A stretch of 64,000 nt of DNA from Salinisphaera shabanensis E1L3A (GCF_000215955.2 NZ_AFNV02000024.1:1-64000); one strand, 5' to 3'. Numbered from the stretch's first letter, positions 18,454-29,136 are shown. Numbers and translations: made by a program. Notes: a model not told the origin generated them from the letters alone.

Positions 18454-18482
18454 AATATAGCCTTTCTGTTCTGTGATTACAA
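18454..18482 (-). promoter_or_regulatory. Promoter of the alpha operon (rpsM-rpsK-rpsD-rpoA-rplQ)
   Basis: TTGTAA (18477-18482) and TATATT (18454-18459) are spaced by exactly 17 bases on the minus strand, in the rpmJ-rpsM gap. The transcript would have a leader of about 75 bases before rpsM, where S4 autoregulation acts in E. coli. I did not resolve the pseudoknot. Confidence 0.6.
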
Positions 18483-18492
18483 GGTTTTTCGA

Positions 18493-18609
18493 CTAACCCT
18501 GGCGCTGCTTATGGCGCGGGTCGGTCGAACAGATCACCATCACAGCGCCGTTACGCCGGATGACTTTGCAATTGCGGCAAATTTTCTTAACCGATGCTCT
18601 AACTTTCAT
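18493..18609 (-). CDS. rpmJ: 50S ribosomal protein L36
   Basis: This 38-residue protein is read directly from the sequence: it begins [15 protein letters not shown] and ends DPRHKQRQG. Cys11, Cys14, Cys27 and His33 form the zinc site, so this is the zinc-binding L36 type. A ribosome site (AGAGGTAGG) precedes the ATG. It is the last gene of the spc operon, between secY and rpsM, as in E. coli. Confidence 0.97.
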   Translation of the reverse strand: MKVRASVKKICRNCKVIRRNGAVMVICSTDPRHKQRQG

Positions 18610-18684
18610 GTCCTACCTCTGACATCTCGCCGACCGTAATCAGCGGTCGGTGGTGTAATCGTTGTTGCGCTTGTGACCGACGGG

Positions 18685-20043
18685 CTAGCGGAGCATGCCC
18701 GCGCCGGCACCGCCACGGCCTTGTGATTTCAGGTTGTTTTTCTTCATCAACCCTTCGTACTGATGCGACATCAGATGCGCCTGCAGCTGCGCCATGAAGT
18801 CCATGACGACAACCACAATGATCAGCAGCGAGGTACCGCCGAAATAAAACGGCACGTTGTACTGAAGAATCAGCAACTCGGGAAGCAGACAAACCGCAGT
18901 CACATAAACAGCGCCGGCCACGGTCAACCGGGTCAGCACTGTATCGATATAGTTCGCCGTCTGAATACCAGGACGCACACCCGGAATGAACGCGCCGGAC
19001 TTCTTCAGGTTATCTGCCGTCTCACGCGAATCGAATACGAGCGCGGTATAGAAAAAGCAGAAGAAAATAATCATCAGCGAATAGAACAGCACATACAGAG
19101 GCTGTCCCGGCGCAATGGCATTCGATACCCAGTTCGCAACCGAACCACCTTCACCCAGAAACCGCACCACAGTGGCCGGGAATAGAATGATGCTCGACGC
19201 GAAAATCGGCGGAATCACACCGGCCATATTGAGCTTGAGCGGCAAGTGCTGCGTCTGCGCTGCGTACATCCGTCGCCCACGCTGACGTTGCGCGTGATGT
19301 ACGGGAATACGCCGCTGTGCGCGCTCCACGAACACCACGAACGCAAGCACCGCCATGGCACCGACGAACAACGCGATGACAAAGAAGACACTCAGCTCAC
19401 CAGTACGCACCAGGTCGAGCGTGCCGCCAATAGCCGACGGAAGCCCGGCGACGATGGCCGCGAAGATCAGCATCGAAATACCGTTCCCGATACCGCGTTC
19501 CGTAACCTGCTCGCCAAGCCACATCAGGAACATCGCGCCCGTCGTCAAACAGACGGCGGTTGTAAAGATAAACGCGAATTCACTCGTACCGCTTTGGGCG
19601 ATACCCTGATTCCATAGTGCGATGCCTGTCCCGATAGACTGGAACGACGCCAGGGCAACCGTTCCGTACCGGGTGTACTGCGTGATCTTGCGGCGCCCGG
19701 CTTCGCCTTCTTTCTTGAGGTCTTTCAGAGCCGGTACGGTCGCTGTCATCAACTGCATGATGATCGACGCCGAAATATACGGCATCACGCCCAGCGCGAA
19801 TATCGACAGACGCTTCAGCGCACCACCGGTAAACATCACGCCCACGTCGAGAATCGTACCCGCCTGTTGCTCGAACAGACGCGCCAGCTGCGCCGGATCG
19901 ATACCCGGCACCGGGATGAACGTGCCGATACGAAAAACGATCAGCGCACCCACCAAAAACAGCAGGCGCTGACGCACTTCCGTGAGGCTACCCGAGTTCG
20001 GGTTGAAGCCGCCGGGCGCTGCAGTGTTGGGCCGCTTCGCCAT
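18685..20043 (-). CDS. secY: SecY, channel subunit of the Sec translocon
   Basis: The 452-residue inner-membrane protein has ten hydrophobic segments and forms the protein-conducting channel with SecE and SecG. Recognisable blocks are [16 protein letters not shown] (TM1 and plug), [16 protein letters not shown] (TM2), [17 protein letters not shown] (cytosolic loop) and [16 protein letters not shown] (TM7 region). Length is close to E. coli (443). The rplO stop is 2 bases upstream. Confidence 0.98.
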   Translation of the reverse strand: MAKRPNTAAPGGFNPNSGSLTEVRQRLLFLVGALIVFRIGTFIPVPGIDPAQLARLFEQQAGTILDVGVMFTGGALKRLSIFALGVMPYISASIIMQLMTATVPALKDLKKEGEAGRRKITQYTRYGTVALASFQSIGTGIALWNQGIAQSGTSEFAFIFTTAVCLTTGAMFLMWLGEQVTERGIGNGISMLIFAAIVAGLPSAIGGTLDLVRTGELSVFFVIALFVGAMAVLAFVVFVERAQRRIPVHHAQRQRGRRMYAAQTQHLPLKLNMAGVIPPIFASSIILFPATVVRFLGEGGSVANWVSNAIAPGQPLYVLFYSLMIIFFCFFYTALVFDSRETADNLKKSGAFIPGVRPGIQTANYIDTVLTRLTVAGAVYVTAVCLLPELLILQYNVPFYFGGTSLLIIVVVVMDFMAQLQAHLMSHQYEGLMKKNNLKSQGRGGAGAGMLR

Positions 20044-20045
20044 GA

Positions 20046-20474
20046 TTACTCGGCTACGCTGCCGCCGGCCGCTTCGATCGCCTTGGCGGCACCAGCCGTC
20101 GCGGCGACGCCCTTCAAGTTGACCGCGACGGTGACTTCACCCGTCGCGATCACCTTAGCGCGACGCGCGTCGCGCGACACGATCCCAGCCGCTTTCAAAG
20201 CCGCGAGATCCACGTCGCCTTCGAGACGGTTCAAATTATCGAGACGGACTTCGGCCGGCGCATTCACCGGGCTGCGAAAGCCGCGCTTGGGTACGCGGCG
20301 CTGAAGCGGCATCTGACCGCCTTCGAAACCGACCTTGGTATAGCCGCCGCTACGCGCCTTCTGGCCCTTGTGACCGCGGCCCGCGGTCTTGCCGAGGTCC
20401 GAACCCGGACCGCGACCGACACGCTTGCGCTCTTTGCGCGCGCCGTCGTTTGGCTGAAGATCGTTGAGTTTCAT
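20046..20474 (-). CDS. rplO: 50S ribosomal protein L15
   Basis: The 142-residue protein starts [18 protein letters not shown] and continues with the Gly/Arg-rich [19 protein letters not shown] and [18 protein letters not shown], characteristic of L15. It binds 23S rRNA late in assembly. It is in the spc operon, 2 bases before secY and 1 base after rpmD. Confidence 0.98.
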   Translation of the reverse strand: MKLNDLQPNDGARKERKRVGRGPGSDLGKTAGRGHKGQKARSGGYTKVGFEGGQMPLQRRVPKRGFRSPVNAPAEVRLDNLNRLEGDVDLAALKAAGIVSRDARRAKVIATGEVTVAVNLKGVAATAGAAKAIEAAGGSVAE

Positions 20475-20475
20475 C

Positions 20476-20661
20476 CTAGGACTCCTGGATCGCGAGCATG
20501 TCGACGATCTTGTTGATCATGCCCCGGTTTTCCGGCGTGTCCGCCACCGTCACCTGATGATGCATCCGACGCAGACCAAGACCACGCACGCAGGCGCGAT
20601 GACGCTTGACCCGACCGATCGGACTCTTGATGAGTTTGATCGTAATTTCTTTGTTGGCCAT
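20476..20661 (-). CDS. rpmD: 50S ribosomal protein L30
   Basis: The 61-residue protein begins [17 protein letters not shown] and contains the L30 signature [11 protein letters not shown]. The start at 20661 is chosen over an in-frame ATG at 20769, which lies inside rpsE, because it gives the normal L30 length and lies 13 bases after the rpsE stop. Confidence 0.97.
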   Translation of the reverse strand: MANKEITIKLIKSPIGRVKRHRACVRGLGLRRMHHQVTVADTPENRGMINKIVDMLAIQES

Positions 20662-20674
20662 CTCGCGCTCTCCG

Positions 20675-21184
20675 TTAAGCCGTGATTTCTTCGACCGACT
20701 TACCGCGCTTCGCCGCAATGAACTCGGGATCATGCATTTCGCGAAGCCCGTTGATCGTCGCGCGAACAAGGTTGATCGGATTACGCGAACCGTAGCTCTT
20801 GGCGAGGACGTTGCTCACGCCTGCGACCTCGAACACGGCGCGCATGCCGCCACCGGCGATCACACCCGTACCTTCCGAGGCCGGACGCATAATCACTTTG
20901 GTCGCGCCGTGGCGGCCGATGATGGCGTGCTGGAGCGTCGAGCCGTCCTTGATCTGGACACGGATCATGCTTTTGCGCGCGGCTTCCATCGCCTTGGCGA
21001 TCGCCAGCGGCACTTCGCGTGCCTTGCCATATCCGAAGCCCACACGGCCCTCGCCATCGCCGACGACCGTCAGTGCAGTAAAACCAAACTGACGACCACC
21101 CTTGACGACCTTGGCGACGCGATTGACGGTGATCAGCTTCTCGAGCAGATCGCCTTCGGTGCGTTGTTCGTTACGTGTTGCCAT
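20675..21184 (-). CDS. rpsE: 30S ribosomal protein S5
   Basis: The 169-residue protein contributes to decoding fidelity and mRNA helicase activity at the entry channel. The double-stranded RNA-binding-like domain ([20 protein letters not shown]) and the [23 protein letters not shown] block identify it. It belongs to the spc operon, between rplR and rpmD. Confidence 0.98.
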   Translation of the reverse strand: MATRNEQRTEGDLLEKLITVNRVAKVVKGGRQFGFTALTVVGDGEGRVGFGYGKAREVPLAIAKAMEAARKSMIRVQIKDGSTLQHAIIGRHGATKVIMRPASEGTGVIAGGGMRAVFEVAGVSNVLAKSYGSRNPINLVRATINGLREMHDPEFIAAKRGKSVEEITA

Positions 21185-21198
21185 TGCGAAAAATCCCG

Positions 21199-21555
21199 TT
21201 AGAACTGCAGGCCGCTTTCACGCGCGGCATCGGCGAGCGCCTTGACTCGACCGTGATAGGCGAAACCCGAACGATCAAAGGCAACGGCGTCGACGCCAGC
21301 AGCCTTGGCACGGTCGGCGATAGTCCGGCCAATGACACGCGCAGCGTCACAGTTGCCGGTTTTGCCGCATTCTTCGCGCAGCGTCTTCTCGACGGTAGAC
21401 GCGCTCGCAACGGTGCGAGAGCCGTCGGGCGCGACGATCTGTGCGTATATATGCTGCGGCGTACGGTGTACGGACAAACGGTGCGCGCCGAGGTTGCGCA
21501 TGTGCATGCGGCCTCGACGGGCGCGGCGCAGTCGCGAAATCGTTTTCTTGTGCAT
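21199..21555 (-). CDS. rplR: 50S ribosomal protein L18
   Basis: The 118-residue 5S rRNA-binding protein begins [18 protein letters not shown] and ends with [19 protein letters not shown], both L18 blocks. It forms the 5S ribonucleoprotein with L5. It is 14 bases before rpsE. Confidence 0.98.
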   Translation of the reverse strand: MHKKTISRLRRARRGRMHMRNLGAHRLSVHRTPQHIYAQIVAPDGSRTVASASTVEKTLREECGKTGNCDAARVIGRTIADRAKAAGVDAVAFDRSGFAYHGRVKALADAARESGLQF

Positions 21556-21600
21556 GGCGTAATGAATCTGTTGTTGGCGGTAAATGAAACCAGCCGTTGA

Positions 21601-22131
21601 TTACTTCTTCTTCGCGTCCTTACGAACCACGCGCTCATCGGCGTAGCGTATGCCTTTGCCCTTGTAGGGCTCCGGCGGACGGAAGTGGCGGATTTCAGCA
21701 GCGGCTTGACCCACCACCTGCTTATCCGCGCCGGTAAGAACGATTTCCGTATTGCTGGGCGTGGCCACCGTGACGCCCTGGGGCATCTTATAGGCGACCG
21801 GGTGCGACAGGCCAAGCGACAGGTTGAGCGTATCGCCCTGCGCCTGTGCGCGATAACCCACGCCGACCAGCTCGAGCTTACGCTCGAACCCTTCGCTTAC
21901 ACCCTTGACCATGTTGGCCACCGTGGCTCGCACGGTGCCGGCCATGGCCATGTTGGGCTTGCGACCGGTCGGCTTGGCTGTGGCCTCGCCGTCGGCAACT
22001 TCTACATCGACGCCGTCCGGCAGACGGAAGACCAGCTCTCCGTTCTTGCCCTTGACCCGCACGTCGCGTGCAGCGACATTGCATTCCACGCCGCTGGGCA
22101 GGCTGACCGGGGCCTTAGCTACTCTGGACAT
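21601..22131 (-). CDS. rplF: 50S ribosomal protein L6
   Basis: The 176-residue protein lies at the factor-binding site. It is recognised by its [15 protein letters not shown] start, [10 protein letters not shown] in the middle and the C-terminal signature [14 protein letters not shown]. It sits between rpsH and rplR in the spc operon. Confidence 0.98.
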   Translation of the reverse strand: MSRVAKAPVSLPSGVECNVAARDVRVKGKNGELVFRLPDGVDVEVADGEATAKPTGRKPNMAMAGTVRATVANMVKGVSEGFERKLELVGVGYRAQAQGDTLNLSLGLSHPVAYKMPQGVTVATPSNTEIVLTGADKQVVGQAAAEIRHFRPPEPYKGKGIRYADERVVRKDAKKK

Positions 22132-22163
22132 ATTCGAACTTCCTGTGCTTTGCTCGACGCGCC

Positions 22164-22559
22164 TTACGACACGTAGCAGAGAATCTCGCCGCCGTGACCC
22201 GCATCGCGCGCTGCGCGGTCGGTCATCACGCCTTGCGACGTGGACACGATCGAGATGCCGAGACCGCCAACTACCGAAGGCACATCTTTCTTGCCGCGGT
22301 AGATACGAAGACCCGGCTTCGACACGCGCTCGATATGCTCGATCACGCCATGTCCCTGGAAGTATTTAAGCTCGACGCGCAGGCGCGGCTTACCCTCCAG
22401 CTCAGTGGTCTCGAATCCGGAGATGTAGCCCTCTTCCTGCAGAACCTGGGCGATCGCCAGCTTCAACTTGGACGAGGGCATTTCGACGCTTTCCTTGTCT
22501 GCCGACTGCCCGTTACGAATACGGGTCAACATGTCGGCGATAGGGTCAGTCATACTCAT
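22164..22559 (-). CDS. rpsH: 30S ribosomal protein S8
   Basis: The 131-residue protein contains [16 protein letters not shown] at the start and the C-terminal signature [18 protein letters not shown]. It binds the 16S central domain. In E. coli S8 represses the spc operon by binding mRNA near rplE; the same control is plausible. Start may be 22559 or 22553. Confidence 0.98.
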   Translation of the reverse strand: MSMTDPIADMLTRIRNGQSADKESVEMPSSKLKLAIAQVLQEEGYISGFETTELEGKPRLRVELKYFQGHGVIEHIERVSKPGLRIYRGKKDVPSVVGGLGISIVSTSQGVMTDRAARDAGHGGEILCYVS

Positions 22560-22583
22560 GCGTACCGATACCTTTTCTGTGGC

Positions 22584-22889
22584 CTACCAGGAGGACATTA
22601 CGAGACCGGGCACTTCACCGCGCATTGCGGCTTCCCGCAATTTATTACGCGAGAGCCCGAACTTGCGGTAAACACCGCGCGGACGACCGGTCGCCTGACA
22701 GCGACGCGTTACCCGGGTGGGGCTGGCGTCACGCGGCAGAGCCTGCAGTTCCTGCGCGGCAGCGAAACGCTCTTCAGGCGTCGCCTCCGGGTCGTTGATA
22801 CGTTCCTTGATCGCAGCGCGCTTTTCGGCGTATTTCGCCACCAGCTTCATACGCTTACGATCGCGGGCGATCATGCTTTTCTTTGCCAT
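22584..22889 (-). CDS. rpsN: 30S ribosomal protein S14 (zinc-free form)
   Basis: The 101-residue protein starts [17 protein letters not shown] and ends [19 protein letters not shown], the long S14 type without the CxxC zinc motifs. The start at 22889 replaces a longer reading (to 22943) that overlaps rplE. It is 22 bases after rplE. Confidence 0.98.
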   Translation of the reverse strand: MAKKSMIARDRKRMKLVAKYAEKRAAIKERINDPEATPEERFAAAQELQALPRDASPTRVTRRCQATGRPRGVYRKFGLSRNKLREAAMRGEVPGLVMSSW

Positions 22890-22911
22890 ACTTTGGGTCT
22901 CCGGAGCCGGC

Positions 22912-23484
22912 TTACTTGCGAAACGGGAAGTTAAACCCGTCAAGCAGGGCCCGCCCCTCTTCGTCGTTCTTTGCCGAGGTCGAGATCACGATATCCATAC
23001 CGCGCAGCGCATCGACCCGGTCGTAATCGATTTCCGGGAACACGATCTGTTCACGAATACCGAGGCTATAGTTGCCGCGACCGTCGAACGAACGCGGGTT
23101 CAGGCCGCGAAAATCGCGAATACGCGGCAGCGACACGTTCACGAGACGGTCCAGAAATTCGTACATCTGACGGCGACGCAGCGTGACCTTGCAGCCGATC
23201 GGCCAGCCTTCACGGATCTTGAAACCTGCGACCGACTTGCGGGCGCGGGTCATGACCGGCTTCTGACCGGCGATCTTGGCCATATCCGCAATCGCCGATT
23301 CGATCACCTTGCGATCGGACACCGCCTCGCCAACACCCATGTTAAGGGTGATCTTGGTCACGCGCGGCGCAGCCATCGGGCTGGTGAAGCCGAACTGCTC
23401 CATCAGCTTCGGGACGATCTGATCGGTGTACACCGATTTCAAGCGCGCCGGATGTTTACTCGTATTTTCCATGGCGTTTTCCAT
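22912..23484 (-). CDS. rplE: 50S ribosomal protein L5
   Basis: The 190-residue 5S rRNA-binding protein has [16 protein letters not shown] and the L5 block [15 protein letters not shown]. The ATG at 23484 has an AGGTGA ribosome site 6 bases upstream. A GTG at 23493 immediately after the rplX stop is in frame but would place the ribosome site inside the gene. Confidence 0.97.
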   Translation of the reverse strand: MENAMENTSKHPARLKSVYTDQIVPKLMEQFGFTSPMAAPRVTKITLNMGVGEAVSDRKVIESAIADMAKIAGQKPVMTRARKSVAGFKIREGWPIGCKVTLRRRQMYEFLDRLVNVSLPRIRDFRGLNPRSFDGRGNYSLGIREQIVFPEIDYDRVDALRGMDIVISTSAKNDEEGRALLDGFNFPFRK

Positions 23485-23493
23485 GTCATTCAC

Positions 23494-23823
23494 CTACGCG
23501 TCGACCACTTCGCCGGACGACTTGTAGATACGAACCTTGCGTCGGTCCGCACCTTCGCCCAGCCACTTGAAACCGACCCGCTCACCCTTCTGGGTGTCCG
23601 GGTTGTACAGCATCACGTTCGAGATATGCAGCGGCATCTCGCGTTCTTCAATGCCACCCTGGATGCCCTGATTGGGATCCGGGCGCACATGCTTTTTGGC
23701 GATGTTGATGCCGTCGATCACGATCTTGTCGCCCAGCACACGGTTGACCGTGCCGCGACGACCGCGATCCTTGCCACTAATGACGATCACTTCATCGCCA
23801 CTACGAATCTTTCTGGAGCTCAT
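23494..23823 (-). CDS. rplX: 50S ribosomal protein L24
   Basis: The 109-residue assembly initiator has the KOW motif ([20 protein letters not shown]) near its start and the conserved [16 protein letters not shown]. Its ATG overlaps the rplN stop as ATGA, so translation of the two is coupled. Confidence 0.98.
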   Translation of the reverse strand: MSSRKIRSGDEVIVISGKDRGRRGTVNRVLGDKIVIDGINIAKKHVRPDPNQGIQGGIEEREMPLHISNVMLYNPDTQKGERVGFKWLGEGADRRKVRIYKSSGEVVDA

Positions 23824-24185
23824 AGAACCTCCGGCGCAAGCGAGATGATGCGCATGAACTTCTCACGCAGCTCGCGCGTGACCGGCCCGAAGATACGGGT
23901 GCCGATCGGCTCATTGTTGTTGTTGAGCAGCACGGCAGCGTTATTGTCGAAACGGATCAGCGACCCGTCGTTGCGACGAACACCGTGACGCGTACGCACC
24001 ACGACTGCATTCATCACTTCGCCTTTCTTGACGCGACCACGCGGGATCGCGTCCTTGACGCTGACCTTGATGATGTCGCCAACGCGCGCGTAACGACGAT
24101 GCGAGCCGCCCAGCACCTTGATGCACTGGACGCGGCGGGCGCCGCTGTTATCGGCTGCATTGAGTACCGATTCTGTCTGGATCAT
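23820..24185 (-). CDS. rplN: 50S ribosomal protein L14
   Basis: The 121-residue protein starts [18 protein letters not shown] and has the L14 block [19 protein letters not shown]. It bridges to 16S rRNA. It is the first gene of the spc set and follows rpsQ by only 9 bases, so the S10 and spc genes are probably read through. Confidence 0.98.
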   Translation of the reverse strand: MIQTESVLNAADNSGARRVQCIKVLGGSHRRYARVGDIIKVSVKDAIPRGRVKKGEVMNAVVVRTRHGVRRNDGSLIRFDNNAAVLLNNNNEPIGTRIFGPVTRELREKFMRIISLAPEVL

Positions 24186-24194
24186 GGCTGTCGT

Positions 24195-24503
24195 TTATCC
24201 TGCGGTATCGAATTCGCCGGCCTTCTCGACCACGCGCCGCAGCGACCACGCCTTGCGGCGCGACACCGGGCGGCCTTCTGCGATTTCCACGAAATCACCC
24301 ACCTGACAGGTGTTTTCGGGATCGTGCGCCTTCAAACGCGTGCTGCGACGCATGTACTTGCCGTACAGCGGATGCTGCGTGCGCCGCTCGATAAGCACCA
24401 CGATGGTCTTGTCCATCGCGTTACTCACGACCTTGCCGGCCAGTACGCGCTGACGCTTTTCCTGCTCGGCGGCGGTGTTATTGGTTTCGCTCGTTTCGCT
24501 CAT
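24195..24503 (-). CDS. rpsQ: 30S ribosomal protein S17
   Basis: The 102-residue protein has an OB-fold with [19 protein letters not shown] and the typical [19 protein letters not shown]. About 15 extra, acidic residues precede the fold ([17 protein letters not shown]), making it longer than the E. coli protein (84). It is in the S10 operon. Confidence 0.97.
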   Translation of the reverse strand: MSETSETNNTAAEQEKRQRVLAGKVVSNAMDKTIVVLIERRTQHPLYGKYMRRSTRLKAHDPENTCQVGDFVEIAEGRPVSRRKAWSLRRVVEKAGEFDTAG

Positions 24504-24516
24504 GGCTCAACTGTTC

Positions 24517-24705
24517 CTATTTGCCGGCTTCGCGCAGCACAGTCTTGATGCGCGCGATGTCACGACGAATGACGCCGAACTGATGGGTCTGCGCGAGCTG
24601 CCCCGTGGCCTGCTGCATGCGCAGATTGAACTGTTCGCGACGCAGCGACAGCAGCTCTTTCTCCAGTTCTTCGGCCGATTTCTCGCGCAATTCTTTCGCT
24701 TTCAT
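24517..24705 (-). CDS. rpmC: 50S ribosomal protein L29
   Basis: The 62-residue two-helix protein begins [18 protein letters not shown] and ends [15 protein letters not shown], as L29. It sits at the tunnel exit next to L23, where trigger factor docks. It is tightly placed between rplP and rpsQ. Confidence 0.97.
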   Translation of the reverse strand: MKAKELREKSAEELEKELLSLRREQFNLRMQQATGQLAQTHQFGVIRRDIARIKTVLREAGK

Positions 24706-24713
24706 CTTCGCCT

Positions 24714-25127
24714 CTACAGAATCTTGCGTTCGACAAAGGCCGTCTTCACCGGCAGCTTCGAGGCCGCCAGACGAAATGCCTCCTGGGCAACTTCGCGGCT
24801 GACGCCTTCCATTTCATAGAGCATGGAGCCGGGCTGCACCTTGGCGACCCAGAACTCGACGTTGCCCTTGCCCTTACCCATACGAACTTCGATGGGCTTC
24901 TTGGTGACCGGCTTGTCCGGGAACACACGGATCCAGGTCTTGCCGCCACGCTTGATATGACGCGTCATGGCACGACGAGCAGCCTCGATCTGACGCGCGG
25001 TCAGACGACCCCGCTCGACCGCCTTCAGGCCATACTCGCCAAAGCTGACCGCGTTACCACGCTGGGCCAGACCGCGGTTACGGCCTTTCTGGACCTTGCG
25101 GAATTTGACTCGTTTCGGTTGCAACAT
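24714..25127 (-). CDS. rplP: 50S ribosomal protein L16
   Basis: The 137-residue protein begins [17 protein letters not shown] and contains [20 protein letters not shown] and [19 protein letters not shown]. It contacts tRNA at the A and P sites. It is 6 bases after rpsC. Confidence 0.98.
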   Translation of the reverse strand: MLQPKRVKFRKVQKGRNRGLAQRGNAVSFGEYGLKAVERGRLTARQIEAARRAMTRHIKRGGKTWIRVFPDKPVTKKPIEVRMGKGKGNVEFWVAKVQPGSMLYEMEGVSREVAQEAFRLAASKLPVKTAFVERKIL

Positions 25128-25133
25128 CGCTGT

Positions 25134-25814
25134 TTACCCCGCGGCCGCGCCGGTATCGGCGGGCTTTTCTTCGATCTTGGGATCGGTATCGAACACTTCG
25201 CCCTTGAAGATCCAGACCTTGACGCCGAGCACGCCGTACGTTGTCTTGGCTTCAGCCAGGCCGTAATCGATGTCGGCACGCAGCGTATGCAGCGGCACGC
25301 GACCGTCGCGATACCACTCGGTACGCGCGATTTCGGCACCATTCAAGCGACCGGCGACGTTGACACGAATACCACCGGCGCCGAGGCGCATCGCATTGCC
25401 GACCGCGCGTTTCATCGCGCGCCGGAACATGATGCGGCGCTCAAGCTGCTGGGCAATATTCTGGGCCACAAGCAGGGCATCAAGTTCCGGACGGCGAATC
25501 TCTTCGACCGACAGATGAACCGGCACGCCCATACGCTCGGAGACTTCCGCGCGCAGCTTATCGATATCCTCGCCCTTCTTGCCGATGACGATGCCCGGAC
25601 GCGCCGTATGAATCGTGATCCGGGCGCTACGCGCCGGACGATCGATCTGGATACGGCTGACCGAGGCATGCGCCAGCTTTTCGCGAATGAAATCACGGAT
25701 CTCGAGATCCGTATTCAACGCGTCGCGATAGCCGGCGTTCTCGGCATACCAGCGCGAGCTCCACTCGGACGTGATACCGAGACGGAAACCGACAGGATGT
25801 ACTTTATGACCCAT
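25134..25814 (-). CDS. rpsC: 30S ribosomal protein S3
   Basis: The 226-residue protein begins [15 protein letters not shown]. It has a KH domain with [16 protein letters not shown] and the C-terminal block [20 protein letters not shown]. It lines the mRNA entry tunnel. It is 12 bases after rplV. Confidence 0.98.
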   Translation of the reverse strand: MGHKVHPVGFRLGITSEWSSRWYAENAGYRDALNTDLEIRDFIREKLAHASVSRIQIDRPARSARITIHTARPGIVIGKKGEDIDKLRAEVSERMGVPVHLSVEEIRRPELDALLVAQNIAQQLERRIMFRRAMKRAVGNAMRLGAGGIRVNVAGRLNGAEIARTEWYRDGRVPLHTLRADIDYGLAEAKTTYGVLGVKVWIFKGEVFDTDPKIEEKPADTGAAAG

Positions 25815-25826
25815 ATCTTTATCCGA

Positions 25827-26159
25827 TTACTTGTCTGCGACGCGAATCGTCACGTGACTCGTACGCTTGAAAATCCGATCGGCACGACCACGAGCACGGG
25901 GCTTCATGCGCTTCATGGTCGGACCTTCGTCGACCATGATCGTCGCGACCTTGAGCTCGTCGATATCCGCGCCTTCATTGTGCTCGGCGTTGGCCACGGC
26001 CGACTCGAGCACCTTGCGCACGATATGTGCGGCCTTCCTGGAAGAGAACTGCAGCGTCTCCAAGGCGCGCTCGACCGGCATACCCCGAACCTCGTCGGCG
26101 ACGAGACGGGCTTTCTGCGGCGAGATACGCGCGAAACGAAGTTTGGCGAACGATTCCAT
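25827..26159 (-). CDS. rplV: 50S ribosomal protein L22
   Basis: The 110-residue tunnel protein starts with the family-typical [19 protein letters not shown] and ends with [19 protein letters not shown]. Its beta-hairpin forms part of the macrolide-sensitive exit-tunnel constriction. Confidence 0.98.
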   Translation of the reverse strand: MESFAKLRFARISPQKARLVADEVRGMPVERALETLQFSSRKAAHIVRKVLESAVANAEHNEGADIDELKVATIMVDEGPTMKRMKPRARGRADRIFKRTSHVTIRVADK

Positions 26160-26176
26160 ATTGATAAGTCCTCGCC

Positions 26177-26446
26177 TTAACCCTTGCGGTCGCCCAGATG
26201 GCCCTTGAAGGTGCGCGTCGGCGAAAACTCGCCGAGCTTGTGCCCGACCATGTTTTCCGACACGAACACCGGCACGTGCTGACGGCCGTTATGCACGGCG
26301 ATCGTCAGGCCGATCATGTCCGGCGTCACCATCGAGCGACGCGACCACGTCTTGATCGGACGCTTGGTGCTGCTGTTCGCGGCTGCTTCCACCTTGGCGG
26401 CGAGATGCAGATCGACGAACGGGCCTTTCTTGATTGAACGGGGCAT
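26177..26446 (-). CDS. rpsS: 30S ribosomal protein S19
   Basis: The 89-residue head protein begins [15 protein letters not shown] and carries [20 protein letters not shown] and [16 protein letters not shown], diagnostic of S19. It lies between rplB and rplV in the S10 operon. Confidence 0.98.
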   Translation of the reverse strand: MPRSIKKGPFVDLHLAAKVEAAANSSTKRPIKTWSRRSMVTPDMIGLTIAVHNGRQHVPVFVSENMVGHKLGEFSPTRTFKGHLGDRKG

Positions 26447-26476
26447 AGCTATTCCTGTGCCTTTATAAAACGCGGC

Positions 26477-27313
26477 TTACCGCTTCTTACGCTTGACGCT
26501 GCGACGAACAATCATGCCGTCGGTGCGCTTGTTAGCACGCGTCTTGAAACCCTTGGTCTTCCAACCCCAGGGGCTGGTCGGATGCCGACCGCCACTGGTC
26601 CGGCCTTCACCACCACCATGGGGGTGATCGACCGGGTTCATCGCCACACCGCGAACGGTCGGGCGACGACCACGCCAACGCTTCGCGCCGGCCTTGCCGA
26701 GCTGACGCAGGCTATGCTCGTAATTGCCGACCTCGCCTACCGTCGCACGGCAGTTGATATGTACGCGCCGCGTTTCACCGGACTTCAGCCGGATCACCGC
26801 ATATTCGCCCGCACGCGCCGCAACCTGGATTGCAGCACCGGCACTACGGCCCAGCTGCGCACCCTTGCCGGGCCGCATTTCCACGCAATGCACGGTCGTG
26901 CCTACGGGAATACTGGCCAGCGGCAACGCGTTGCCGGGGCGAATCGGCGCCTGCGGACCGGACACGATCTTCGTGTCAACGGTCACACCGCGCGGCGCGA
27001 TGATGTAACGACGCTCGCCATCGGCATAGCAAAGCAAGGCGATATTGGCGCTACGATTCGGATCGTATTCAAGGCGCTCGACCTTGGCCGGCACACCATC
27101 CTTGTCCCGCTTGAAATCTACCAGGCGGTAATGCTGACGATGACCGCCGCCACGGTGACGCACCGTAATGCGACCGTTGTTGTTGCGACCACCCTGTTTG
27201 TGCTTCTTGACGACCAGCGAGGATTCCGGCTTGCCGTTATGCAGCGACGCATCCTTGACGCTGACGACGAAGCGGCGACCCGCAGATGTCGGCTTGGCTT
27301 TCTTGAGTGCCAT
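26477..27313 (-). CDS. rplB: 50S ribosomal protein L2
   Basis: The 278-residue protein is needed for subunit joining and peptidyl transfer. The conserved C-terminal region [19 protein letters not shown] includes the essential histidine, and the end [17 protein letters not shown] is usual. N-terminal blocks include [18 protein letters not shown]. Confidence 0.98.
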   Translation of the reverse strand: MALKKAKPTSAGRRFVVSVKDASLHNGKPESSLVVKKHKQGGRNNNGRITVRHRGGGHRQHYRLVDFKRDKDGVPAKVERLEYDPNRSANIALLCYADGERRYIIAPRGVTVDTKIVSGPQAPIRPGNALPLASIPVGTTVHCVEMRPGKGAQLGRSAGAAIQVAARAGEYAVIRLKSGETRRVHINCRATVGEVGNYEHSLRQLGKAGAKRWRGRRPTVRGVAMNPVDHPHGGGEGRTSGGRHPTSPWGWKTKGFKTRANKRTDGMIVRRSVKRKKR

Positions 27314-27346
27314 AGTTTCTTACCTTTTGGCGCTTGCTACGAGCGC

Positions 27347-27649
27347 TTACTGGGTGGCGCCGTCGAGGAAATCGATTTCCTCGCCCTGGGCCAACGTGAC
27401 GTAGGCCTTCTTCCAGCCACTACGCACACCCGGACGACCACGGAATCGCTTGAGCTTGGGCTTGACGTTAACCGTATTCACGCCCTCGACCTTGACGTCG
27501 AAAAGCGTGGCCACCGCCGTCTTGATCTCGGCCTTGCTCGCCGTATTCGCAACTTCGAAGACGACCTGATTGTTCGCGTCGGCCACCACGGTGCTCTTTT
27601 CAGAGATGTGGGGCGCGCGCAGAATCTGAAAGATGCGTTCCTGATTCAT
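27347..27649 (-). CDS. rplW: 50S ribosomal protein L23
   Basis: The 100-residue protein has the L23 core [12 protein letters not shown] and [21 protein letters not shown]. It forms the docking site for SRP and trigger factor. The ATG at 27649 overlaps the rplD stop (ATGA) and has AAGG upstream; a TTG at 27658 is in frame but less likely. Confidence 0.97.
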   Translation of the reverse strand: MNQERIFQILRAPHISEKSTVVADANNQVVFEVANTASKAEIKTAVATLFDVKVEGVNTVNVKPKLKRFRGRPGVRSGWKKAYVTLAQGEEIDFLDGATQ

Positions 27650-28254
27650 TGCAGCCAACCTTCGAGCGCGCGCAGCGCGTCTTCCGTAATGAGCACATTC
27701 TCGGCACCGACCAGCACGACCGGATCCAGCGCGTTCACGGCGACCACGTCCAGGCCGACAACGTTATTGGCCGAATAGCCAAGCTTGTCATCGACTTCGG
27801 AGACCACGATCAGGCCGCGCGCCTCGCAGTTCTGATCGGACAGCGCCTTGAGCAGACCCTTGGTGCTGCGCGCTTCCAGCGCGGGCGCCTCGATGACCGT
27901 CAAACGCTCCTGGCGCAGCAGCTCCGAGACGATCGCACTCATGCCGGCGCGATACATCTTGCGGTTGACCTTCTGCGCGTAATCGCGCGGGCTCGCCGCA
28001 AAGGTCACACCACCGCCGGTCCAGATCGGGCTGCGAATGGTGCCGGCACGGGCACGACCGGTACCCTTCTGGCGCCACGGCTTCTTGCCGCCGCCGCGCA
28101 CTTCGGCACGATTCTTCTGCGCCTTGGTGCCCGCACGAGCGCCAGCCAGATACGCCGTGACGATCTGATGAACCAGATCCTTGTTGAACGGACGAGCAAA
28201 GATCGCATCGGAAACCGAAACCGTCTTGCCGCCTGTTGCCAAATTGAGTTCCAT
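27646..28254 (-). CDS. rplD: 50S ribosomal protein L4
   Basis: The 202-residue tunnel protein has the tunnel loop [19 protein letters not shown] and the globular C-terminal domain ending RALEGWLQ. In E. coli L4 also represses the S10 operon by binding the leader. Here the leader candidate lies before rplC rather than before rpsJ. Confidence 0.98.
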   Translation of the reverse strand: MELNLATGGKTVSVSDAIFARPFNKDLVHQIVTAYLAGARAGTKAQKNRAEVRGGGKKPWRQKGTGRARAGTIRSPIWTGGGVTFAASPRDYAQKVNRKMYRAGMSAIVSELLRQERLTVIEAPALEARSTKGLLKALSDQNCEARGLIVVSEVDDKLGYSANNVVGLDVVAVNALDPVVLVGAENVLITEDALRALEGWLQ

Positions 28255-28281
28255 GACTTATGCCTGTCGTAAAAGTCGGGC

Positions 28282-28989
28282 CTAGCCGGCCTTCTTGACC
28301 GCGGGGCTGATGACCACGTCACCACCCTTCGCGCCCGGAACGCCGCCCTGGATCAGAATCAGGTTGCGCTCCGCATCCACACGTACGACCCGCAGGTTCT
28401 GAACGGTGGTGCGCGCATTGCCCAACTGACCGGACATCTTCTTGCCCTTGAACACATGGCCGGGCGACTGGTTCTGGCCGATGGAACCCGGCGCACGGTG
28501 CGCCTTGGAGTTACCATGCGTCATGCGCTGCGAGCGGAAGTTATGGCGCTTGATGACGCCGCCATAACCTTTACCGATCGAGCGCCCAACCACGTCCACG
28601 ATCTGCCCTTCCGAGAACAGCGACACGGTCAGCTCGCCACCGACGGCCAACTCGACCTGTTCGGCTTCGGCCGGCTCTTCGCCTTCCTCGGTCGGCTGCG
28701 GAGCAGCAACCGGAACCGTCGGCCATTCGCCTTCGACCCGGAACTCCCACAAGCCGCGACCTGCTTCGACGCCGGCCTTCTTGAAGTGCCCGGCGGCGGC
28801 CTTGGTCACGCGACTTGCACGACGTTCGCCCGTGGTTACCTGAATCGCGCGATAGCCGTCACTGTCGCTGTCCTTCATCTGAACGACGCGATTGGGCTCG
28901 ACTTCGACGACCGTTACCGGAACGGACACGCCATTTTCGTCGAAAACGCGAGACATGCCGCGCTTGCGACCTACCAATCCAATAGCCAT
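28282..28989 (-). CDS. rplC: 50S ribosomal protein L3 with an acidic insertion
   Basis: The 235-residue protein has the L3 blocks [35 protein letters not shown] and [18 protein letters not shown]. It initiates 50S assembly. It is about 26 residues longer than E. coli L3 (209). The extra length is mainly a Pro/Glu-rich stretch at residues 91-115 ([17 protein letters not shown]) where E. coli has a short turn. It is the first gene after the S10 promoter candidate, 147 bases from rpsJ. Confidence 0.97.
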   Translation of the reverse strand: MAIGLVGRKRGMSRVFDENGVSVPVTVVEVEPNRVVQMKDSDSDGYRAIQVTTGERRASRVTKAAAGHFKKAGVEAGRGLWEFRVEGEWPTVPVAAPQPTEEGEEPAEAEQVELAVGGELTVSLFSEGQIVDVVGRSIGKGYGGVIKRHNFRSQRMTHGNSKAHRAPGSIGQNQSPGHVFKGKKMSGQLGNARTTVQNLRVVRVDAERNLILIQGGVPGAKGGDVVISPAVKKAG

Positions 28990-29059
28990 GTGTTAAGTAC
29001 CTTCTCGCTTATCGCCACTCGCTAGAGGGGGCGACAGTTCAAGTTTGGTTGCATCCAGT

Positions 29060-29090
29060 GAACGAAGCCCGCGTGCAGCGGGCTTCGTTC
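29060..29090 (-). promoter_or_regulatory. Leader hairpin upstream of rplC
   Basis: Two perfectly complementary 13-base arms (29060-29072 and 29078-29090, core GAAGCCCGC) enclose a 5-base loop. There is no T tract on either side, so it is not a standard terminator. It lies between the promoter candidate at 29104-29132 and rplC, where a regulatory leader for S10 control would be expected. Confidence 0.55.
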
Positions 29091-29103
29091 GCCAGGGCCG
29101 CGG

Positions 29104-29132
29104 ACTATACCAGACCGCAACCGTTTTGTCTC
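29104..29132 (-). promoter_or_regulatory. Candidate promoter of the S10 operon, in front of rplC
   Basis: GAGACA (29127-29132) and TATAGT (29104-29109) are 17 bases apart on the minus strand. The -10 is extended by TG one base upstream, and the discriminator CCGCGG is GC-rich, as for stringently controlled ribosomal promoters. The start point would be near 29097. Confidence 0.55.
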
Positions 29133-29136
29133 GTTC

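Noticed and set aside
29060-29090. Intrinsic terminator between rpsJ and rplC
   Set aside because: The stem is strong but neither strand has a T tract after it, so I list it as a leader hairpin.
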